DNA of 64,000 bases from Dendrolimus kikuchii (Eukaryota > Arthropoda > Insecta > Lepidoptera > Lasiocampidae), in NCBI GenBank assembly GCA_019925095.2, contig CM034411.1, positions 7,710,001-7,774,000 of the forward strand, given 5' to 3'. How positions within the stretch are numbered: the stretch's first letter is position 1; the number at the start of each line of letters is the position of its first letter. The notes under the pieces were generated by a model, which saw nothing but the letters and a program-made list of their open reading frames with translations, was not told the DNA's origin and did no database searches. Position numbers and translations under genes: made by a program. Positions 56,602-64,000 of this stretch are shown piece after piece.

Positions 56602-57721
56602 AACATGATTAAGATTTTATGTAAGTAACATAGATCTACTACCTGGGGCTATTCATGCGGCATTAGTCGCGGGGAAAATCCTAGTTAATGCATATTATTG
56701 CTGAGTTTTCGCAAATAAGCTAGTGTCATAAAAAGACTATAAAATTGTAATTGTGCATTATGGGTGCTCTACATTCCCACGAGAAAAGTACAAAAGAACC
56801 TGTACCATATTATTGCTTCTCGCATGAATGTTGAGCGCTGATTCATGGCCAATATAAACCGAACAAACGAATAGTTTTCCCAAAATACACAAAAACACTA
56901 CTAATAATGAAAACCTTCACTACTTCTATACCAGCAATTTGATGCCGGCACTTTCTGTACTATGGTATCGTCTTGATTTTTACTCCGTAGTAGAACTCCA
57001 AGGCAGCAATATACTGTGATTAAATACAATTTGTACCGCTCGGGAGTGCCCTCTAGCGTTTCCGGGAAGCCTAGCGACTTCCGCCGCTCGACTTCCGGTA
57101 GGATACCGCGCGTTATTTCGTACTTTTTTTTTAGAAGTGGTCATTGTAAAAGGGCCTTTTTGTCGCGAGAGAACAAAACTTGCGTAGGGTGAAAATGTGA
57201 ATGTAGGAAAACAGTGTCATCAAATTTATTTTCGGTGTATCTTGAGATATTTTTATTTTGAATGCAAATGTTTGATGGCGTGTTTTTATAAGGCTCCGTA
57301 CACATTTGTGTCATTACGTCAATGTTTTATGTTTTACGTCCCGTACGCCCTACCTCGAAGGAAATAAAATTGGATATCTATCAGAAATCACACTATAATA
57401 ATATTAACTTGAAGAAGAATGTTCGCTTTTATTTTATTTTTTTATTTGTATTTTTAATTACGATAAGCAAAATTTCGTATTATTATTAGCGTTAACGTTG
57501 CTGTGCATTTATATCAACCTATCTCAAATCGATGTAATATAAACTGATTGATTGATTAACTAAAAAAAATGCAGAAACTACCGTCATAACTACATTGTAC
57601 GATTTGGCGGCATTTGTGTATCATTCCAAATGGTCGGGTATGATTAAATGATACAGATATGGACAATCTCTCTTTTTTCACCTTCTCCCAATTGTTAAGG
57701 GTCGGCCGGTTTATGTACTAA
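56602..57721. other. Anonymous stretch
   Basis: gtcgcggggaaaatcctagt at 56667-56685 looks like a Helitron 3' end (CTAG at 56681-56684, followed by T) without an identified start. A CpG-rich patch lies at 57035-57120, including agtgccctctagcg. No exon was recognised. Confidence 0.4.
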
Positions 57722-58061
57722 CTAGCTAATGCCCGCGACTTCGTCCGCCTGGTATTTATTATTCCTTCACAGCTGTTTAAGTAATTAAAGTTTTTTTAAC
57801 TATCCCACGGGAACTCTCTAATTTTCGGGATCAAAAGTATCCTATATATTGATTGACCAGGGATATAAGCTACCACCATACAAAATTTCATTTAAATTGG
57901 TCCAGTCGTTTCGGAGATTAACCCGTACAAACAGAGAAACAAAAAATTTAAAAATATCTAAATTAGTTCTATTACACTTCTTAGATCCCTTGACTCGGTT
58001 TTTAGCATTTTTTTCTCATTGTACAGAAATTCGACCTCTACAGTATTATTATATGTATAGA
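57722..58061 (-). mobile_element. Helitron-like element, 340 bp
   Basis: On the minus strand it starts TCTATACATATAATAATACT at 58061 and ends gcgggcattagCTAG at 57722. Flanks are A (57721) and T (58062). Same family as 17212-17537 and 34818-35134. The plus frame 57849-58064 lies in it. Confidence 0.85.
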
Positions 58062-59934
58062 TAATATAATATGTATGTGTACTGATAATTTCAATAATCA
58101 ATTCAAATATGCCAGTGAAAATACTATGAGAAAGTATTTAAAACTTTGTAAAGATATCTATCCCTTTTGAGTAAATACTATTTTTAGTTGAGGTATAAAA
58201 TGAAAACTAAATGGTTTTACAAACCTTGTTATGGCCAACTGTCGATTGATTTAGCCAACAAAAAGCACAAAAACATAACACTAAGAACTCAGTTCTGTTG
58301 CTTTACGTCTGTCAATGAACAAACATACACTGCTTCTTATTCAAAACCACCTTAATAGTATGTATTAAAAATCACTTTATAACCCTTATGTTTAGAACCA
58401 TAAAGTTGAATTTTGATTGAAGGATTCAATATTGCGGTGCAAATGTAACTTTGCCGGAATAGGCTAATTCAGAAATTCTATCATAGGAAAATTACCCTTA
58501 CAAACTAAGAAACAGGGTTCATAATTTAATATTCGACAAAAGTATGGTGACCACATGGTTGCATAGTTAACAAAATATATGAAGCGGTATTGTTTATAAA
58601 GCATCCTGTTGACGGACTTTTAGTGATGTTTTGTACTTTAATTCTTAGCCGGGCTTAAATAAGTAAACAAAGTTTATGGCTGTACGTGGAATATTGCTTA
58701 TTTTATTTGGAAGATATCATACATTTTTGTTGAGAATAATAATCTTATTATGCTTATATATGTGACCTTTGGAACAGGGTACATATTTGGACTGTTTGAG
58801 GTGGAGACTGGGTCTTTGGAGGCCAAGTTTACAAGACTCATTTAGACGGTTACTATTGGTGAAGAAATAGAAAAAAAAAAAGAGAAAGATAGAAATAAAA
58901 AATTCCTCTCTTCCCCGCGGCAGTGAAGTAATGCCAAACGGTATACCACTACAGCGCGAGGTCTAATAATAATAAAAAAGACACAGTCAGTAATATTAAT
59001 ATTAATTAACGCAGGTAGAGCAGCATCCATTAGAATATCATTTTGGTACTTTACATATATGATGTTTGCAATCAATTATATAAGTAAAAACATTTTAAAT
59101 TAACCATCTAAACACACCATATAGCAAAATTTGTACTAAAAAGTTTATCTCGTAACAAAAACTAAGTATACAAAGCAACAAATCGTAGTAGAAGCAATTA
59201 TCAAATTTCGTGACATAACCCAATACGGGTTCGTATTTCGCACCTTGCCCCAAAACATGTTTTAAGCCTACTAATTGGTAGTGATTTCGATTCTAACATT
59301 TCTGACAATGTATTATTAATGAATACTGATATTTTGCGAAATACAATTTACGATACGTATCACCAGATCAAAATTGTATTGAGACACGCTAACAAGCATG
59401 TTTCGTAAATATTGGAACGCAATTTATTGAAGAATTATTACATTTTTGTGTCAAATACAGAATTCGTGTATGTCTATGAACGGATATTGTTAGCAGTAGA
59501 TAGCTGCGACATAGACAATCTTCATACGAAGTAAAATATTGAGCAACCTTCTTCTTTATATGGGTCAGAACCGAAACTGGTAGGTTTATCCATGTTTATT
59601 TCTTAGGTTTCATAATAACTTGTATTACTTAAGACGTTAATATTCGCTTTAATAAACGTAAAAAGTTGTTTCCTTCCCTTTTCCTTTTATTAACTTTTAA
59701 AAGAAAAGTTGGAAGACTAAACAAAAACAATGTGTTAGAGTTCAAAAATGTTTGCAATGAAAATTGGTGTGAATAAAATCCGTTGACTAGTTTTATGAAA
59801 CATACGGGATATTTTGGTCTTATTGCATTTTATAGGGTTCACTAGATAAACGACCAAAAACTAAACAGTCGTCGTTTATGATCTGTGCAGAAACCATAAT
59901 TGAAAGTGAATTGGACCGATTTGTAGAGTTCCCA
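58062..59934. other. Long anonymous stretch
   Basis: An A-rich tract of a and ag lies at 58860-58905. Nothing else was recognised. Confidence 0.4.
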
Positions 59935-60170
59935 ATTTTCTTAAATTGTTGCCCACTTGATGGAAAATGGTTACTGTCACCTATGAACAATGGCAACACC
60001 AAAGGTGCTACCAATATGCCGACCACTGATGGCAAAACGCAAACTCAAGATTATGATGGCGACATACAACCACCTGGCTAAGTGCTGTTTTGTCACCTCT
60101 TCGATAGGAAGGCTCCTGTCGTAAGCGTCGCAGGGATTAGGAATTAGTATGTATTCTTTCTTTGTTTCTG
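59935..60170 (+). repeat. Family C repeat, nearly complete
   Basis: It carries ttgcccacttgatggaaa, ggttactgtcacctatgaac, ggcaacaccaaaggtgc, aactcaagattatgatggcg, cacctggctaag and ggattaggaattagtatg with tattctttc near the end. The 67-codon frame 59878-60081 is part of it. Confidence 0.7.
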
Positions 60171-61494
60171 CAGCGATGAAATAAATTAATTCCTTCAGTT
60201 CAATCCTTCCATATTATAGGTAAAAACATATCACTATTTCTACAAAATACCCATTAACTAAGTTGTTTCGTAAAACAGGCGTCTTCATCACATAGCAGGT
60301 GAAATATGTAAATGAGAACAGATCCCATTCAAAATACCAAGGCGCGACGAACTTGAGAACAGTTGGCGGATTAGGGTTAGTTCGGTTGGCTTCTAGTGTT
60401 ATTGAAATCGCTTTTGGAGTAGTTAGGAATGGATAGGAGCTTAATCTAGATTGTATTGATCTGTTTAAGAGGTTTGACTATGTACAGAGAAATTCGGATG
60501 GCACACTGCCGACTCCTTTTGCAAAACAATAATATTCGCTTAGAAGGCAGCAGAGCCAACTTTTTCTTGTTCCCGTAGTCCTGACTTCTGGCGAAAATAC
60601 ATCAAGGTATTTGTATTTGAGTGAGTATTCAGGCAAATAGCAGGCGTGCCCCAAACTACCCCACTGTCATATCAAAGCAGTAAGTGTCCGTGAATGAATT
60701 TCACCAAGTACAGGAGGTAGTGGAGCGAATCTCTCGGCATTTACCGCACACACAAGACTAGACAACGCCGTAAGACGCACTGCAGTAGAAGACTAAACTC
60801 GAGTCACCACATCGGCTGTTACTCGAACCAAGGCTGCTAAGGAAAGAGTAGTTTTTAAGGGCTTTTTCTCTTTAGTAGGAAATTCGCTATAGGGAAAACC
60901 GATCCTATCCGGCAATATGAAACGGGCCTGCGTGCGGACGCGCACTTGCCAGTTGCGGCGGTGGCTAAGTTGTTATTCCACAACCCCAGCTTTGGCTCAT
61001 AGAACACTGGGTTGGTTTTACTGGGTATAGGGTTACGATACCTAAATTACCTCACTGTCTGACTACAAGCATTGGAAGTGCACAACAGTTTCCACTTCGC
61101 CAAAAAAACTAGAAATAATGGATGAAAGCAGATAGACAAAACAGGAATGTGCGAGGGATTGTGATGTCACGCAGGTGGCTAGGCTAAGCAAATTTAATGA
61201 GTCATAAGTATGGGTCGCTTTGGGACGGATCCTTTTAATAAGGTGTTAATCATCAGAGTGGTCTACGCGCTGCAATTCAAAAGCAGCCACAGCTTTATCA
61301 ACGGAACTACGCCACTTCCTTCTTTCCAGTGCCCGGTCTTCCCAACTGTAGATGTCACATGCAGAAACTGACCACCACATTTACGCTTTCCATCGTTCAG
61401 CTGTGAGCAAAAAGCCAGTTTACAGCTGGTAACGCTCTTGTTCATATTATAGCGCGTTTAATAAGGTAACAAAACCCGCTTTCTGGACTACATC
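60171..61494. other. Anonymous, somewhat GC-richer stretch
   Basis: Patches such as 60900-60970 (gggcctgcgtgcggacgcgc) and the minus frame 61263-61445 stand out by composition, but no domain or repeat end was recognised. Confidence 0.35.
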
Positions 61495-61588
61495 CACAGA
61501 CGTCTGTGATCTAGGGTCAATATTCTACTTAAAGATTTGATCTAAAAATATCACTTAAAAACACACTTCAATTTTATTTACGAGTATA
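61495..61588. repeat. Family X and Helitron scraps
   Basis: gtgatctagggtcaatattc at 61507-61526 matches the family X end at 55437. acacacttcaattttattta at 61561-61580 matches the Helitron start at 9016-9035 (complement orientation). Confidence 0.45.
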
Positions 61589-61982
61589 TGTTATGGTCAA
61601 AGGTCGATATGAAGACTCTTCGCGGAATGACTGGTTTATCCTAGGTTTGACCAAGGCATTTCGACAAAACCCGAAATAAATTCCAATTTCAGCCTTTCAC
61701 TAAAGTATTTTTAGTCAAACATCGAACGTGAAATAATCTGTTTCGGGCTTTGCTTAGTCGATTCTAGTAGCGACTAAGGCAGACTCGGTTAAACGTCGAT
61801 TCGTACTGCATTTGTTACATGTTTAATGAGAGCGTAAATTAGTCTCCCAGGTTAGACAAAAATTCGTAAGTCAAAGGCAGAAAATGGTCATTTACTTGGA
61901 CTTTGACTAAGACTTTATGTCAGACCTGAGGCTTAACTAGTCAAACCTAGGAGCGCCAGAGCTTCGATGTTTGACTATAACA
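61589..61982. mobile_element. MITE with TA target and inverted ends
   Basis: The left end reads tgttatggtcaaaggtcg. The right end, read inward, reads tgttatagtcaaacatcg. Both are bordered by TA (61587-61588 and 61983-61984). cctaggtttgac occurs near both ends in inverted orientation (about 61641-61653 and 61938-61951). The interior has further gtcaaa / tttgac copies and a small palindrome cttagtcg...cgactaag at 61753-61778. Confidence 0.7.
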
Positions 61983-61984
61983 TA

Positions 61985-62464
61985 CATAGATATCCTTCAG
62001 AAACTATAGAAAGTGTACTTTTAGTATGTACGTGGGCAGTGCAACAAACAACATTCTCGGGACAATATAACGAGTTAATTTAACAGTAAAAATGTTTTAG
62101 AGGTTTTAATTAAGAATGTTGTCTCAACGCAGCGGTTGGAAGCGAGACCCCAAAACTAATAGGTGCCTATAAACTAGTAGTTTTAACGCAATAAATACCA
62201 TCAAAGAGTATTTCATTAAGTATTGACTAATGAAATTAACTGTTGCTACAAGTAATAAACCCTAGTGTGGAAATTGGCTTAAAGTTGATTTGATCTATAA
62301 TTCTGTAAGATGTGTAGTTCCATTTAATTTTTTAAATAATAAAACAGTTTTAATATATAGTCAACGATAATTGTATTTACGTTTTGAGAGTTTCGTAGCC
62401 TTTAAGACAAAAACAAAATCATAGAATCAATCAATCACTCACTCAATCATACAATTGTCACTAA
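61985..62464. other. AT-rich stretch
   Basis: No supported feature was found. Confidence 0.4.
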
Positions 62465-62477
62465 GTATTTTATCTGT

Positions 62478-62505
62478 GGGAACTGGCGTGAAGTTATGTA
62501 TGTAT
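62478..62505 (+). mobile_element. 28-bp LINE tail with 13-bp TSD
   Basis: gggaactggcgtgaag then tatgtatgtat is exactly the end of the LINE seen at 6.5, 7.5, 9.9 and 56.0 kb. It is flanked by gtattttatctgt at 62465-62477 and 62506-62518. Confidence 0.85.
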
Positions 62506-62518
62506 GTATTTTATCTGT

Positions 62519-63280
62519 AATAAAGAATTCATTCATTCTCGTTCATTCGTCTGTTTATCTACGCCTGTATGATAGATATGGCAATTTTTTCCAACGAAAT
62601 TTGAGGACATATTACTAAATCAGTATATATTGTAATAATACTAGTTACTTATTATTAAGTATTTAAGTTCTTTCATATGTTAATTTGTACTGCAGTGCCT
62701 TATATATCATCTTTATAATTATTACATTTCTGCAAGTAAAGCTATTGAATTTGAAAATAAAAACTATTTATTATTTATTACATTTTTATCTTTATAACCC
62801 AAAACCAATATTACATCAGTAAATACAGCTGAATTATACGAAATGTAGAAACAACTATGTTTTCTTTGGCCAAACCGAATCTCACCTGAGTAGCTGAATA
62901 AACAAATACAAAATTTCAATTTGCCTGCCAGCCCTCCGTGGGTCCGGGCAAATCCCACTTTGATCGACTTCCCAGACCCTTGAATGATACCTAAACATGG
63001 GATACCAGGTAAAGGAAAACGGTTTTAAGAACTTTCCACAAAAAAAATCTGATAACAATAATGCATTATTGATTATTATTTCCTTAATTACGACCTAAAC
63101 CCAGTCACACTTCAATGTGGTTCAATTTGATATTATTATTAGGGAAGTAAATAATCAAATTCAAAATCAAAGGCTGAATTGCCAGTTTCCGTGGAAACTT
63201 TTGAATCTAAAGTATTAAAAAAACACTTCTCTATTAAAATTTGAAGTTATAATAAAATTTCAAGTAATTCAGAATTTTTA
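62519..63280. other. AT-rich stretch
   Basis: The minus frame 62764-62958 has no domain. Confidence 0.4.
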
Positions 63281-63755
63281 TCTATAATATTATAAAATTC
63301 TAAATATGCCGTGTCTGTACATTGCAGCTATTTAAAAAACAACTGAAATAGACTATATAAACGACGGAGAACACGACGCAATTTTTTTTACTTTTCTTGT
63401 CTGTTCGGGATTCACGTAAAAACTACTGGACCGATTTCGATGCGGTTTTCGCTAATCAACAGCAAATTCTTAGACGTAAAATCTGCGCTACTTTTTATTT
63501 TGGGGATTCCACGGGATTATTTCTAAGAATTATTTAAAATGGCCAAATTAAAAAATCGAATACTAATATGAGTTTCACTAATCGATAGCAAATTTAAGGT
63601 AATAACATGTGTGATATTTTTTTCATCCCGGGGGATTCCCCGGGAATTTTCCCGATAGTGGTTCGAATTTGTCCATGTGCATAATAGTTAGCTTATTCTG
63701 ACAGAGTTTTCACTAAAACGATAGGTTACATTCCTTTTTAAACGCTGCGGTATTT
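63281..63755 (+). mobile_element. Helitron-like element (group D), 3'-truncated
   Basis: It starts TCTATAATATTATAAAATTC after A (63280), identical to the 22004 copy there. It continues gccgtgtctgtacattgcag, actactggaccgatttcg, tgcggttttcgctaatc, atcgatagcaaatttaag and aaacgctgcggtattt. Homology ends near 63755 before the CTAG end. Confidence 0.75.
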
Positions 63756-64000
63756 AGTCAAAACGTACATATATGTTACATATTTATAATTAAGATTTCG
63801 AATGATTGAAATATTCCATTTACGACTGATTTTCCAAACACCAGATTAACCTAATATTAAGGTGACGAAACTATAGAACTTTTTATTGATTCAATTATAT
63901 TTTCTATGTTTTAAATTTAGAGTTAAATTCCCAAAAGTAAGCAAATTGCCAACCAGTCGATTTTACAAGGCAACCGATAAAATCCCCAAATTCCAACAGT
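63756..64000. other. AT-rich end of window
   Basis: No supported feature was found. Confidence 0.4.

Noticed and set aside
56418..56606. Thr-His-rich ORF on the minus strand
   Set aside because: Translation of the GT/GTGC microsatellite.

Overview
This window looks like moth or butterfly (Lepidoptera) nuclear DNA. It is AT-rich (about one third G+C by eye, not computed) and I found no recognisable host protein-coding exon, no complete tRNA or rRNA gene and no CRISPR array. The reason for Lepidoptera is the repeat content: many short Helitron-type elements with TC...CTAG ends sitting in AT dinucleotides (the Lep1-like type), tRNA-headed SINEs ending in the cagcccata / tatgggctg motif, and LINE remnants with RTE-like or Jockey-like reverse-transcriptase C-termini. 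The long open frames are nearly all shadows of repeats.

Layout. 0-10 kb is a dense transposon graveyard: a full SINE, a Helitron split by a solo LTR, a SINE split by another repeat, two TIR elements (MITEs), several 5'-truncated copies of one LINE with target-site duplications (TSDs), and a three-layer nest at 8.6-9.96 kb. 10-26 kb holds SINEs, a hAT-like relic, Helitrons at 14.3, 16.9, 17.2 and 22.0 kb, a hAT MITE at 14.8 kb, a striking foldback at 19.3 kb and a Tigger/pogo-like MITE at 25.2 kb. 26-40 kb is mostly anonymous AT-rich DNA with hairpins, a (TA)n tract of about 180 bp, and a few Helitron and SINE copies. 40-53 kb holds Helitrons, a Jockey-like LINE end, RTE-like LINE ends and a second solo LTR of the same family as that at 1.3 kb. 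53-64 kb holds repeats, one uncharacterised small ORF at 54.2 kb, a second copy of the 0.7 kb Helitron family carrying a LINE insertion, and a LINE insertion only 28 bp long.

Working family labels used below are mine: SINE-A and SINE-B (tRNA-headed SINEs), family C (very frequent unclassified ~310 bp repeat with the motif gacggcccacctgatgg), Helitron groups D and E, families F and G (unclassified dispersed repeats) and family X (a TE coding tail with the peptide IQRGN...LGTLP). There is no operon or pathway here. The interest lies in insertion order, TSDs, nested and palindromic structures, and what they say about retrotransposition and repeat evolution.
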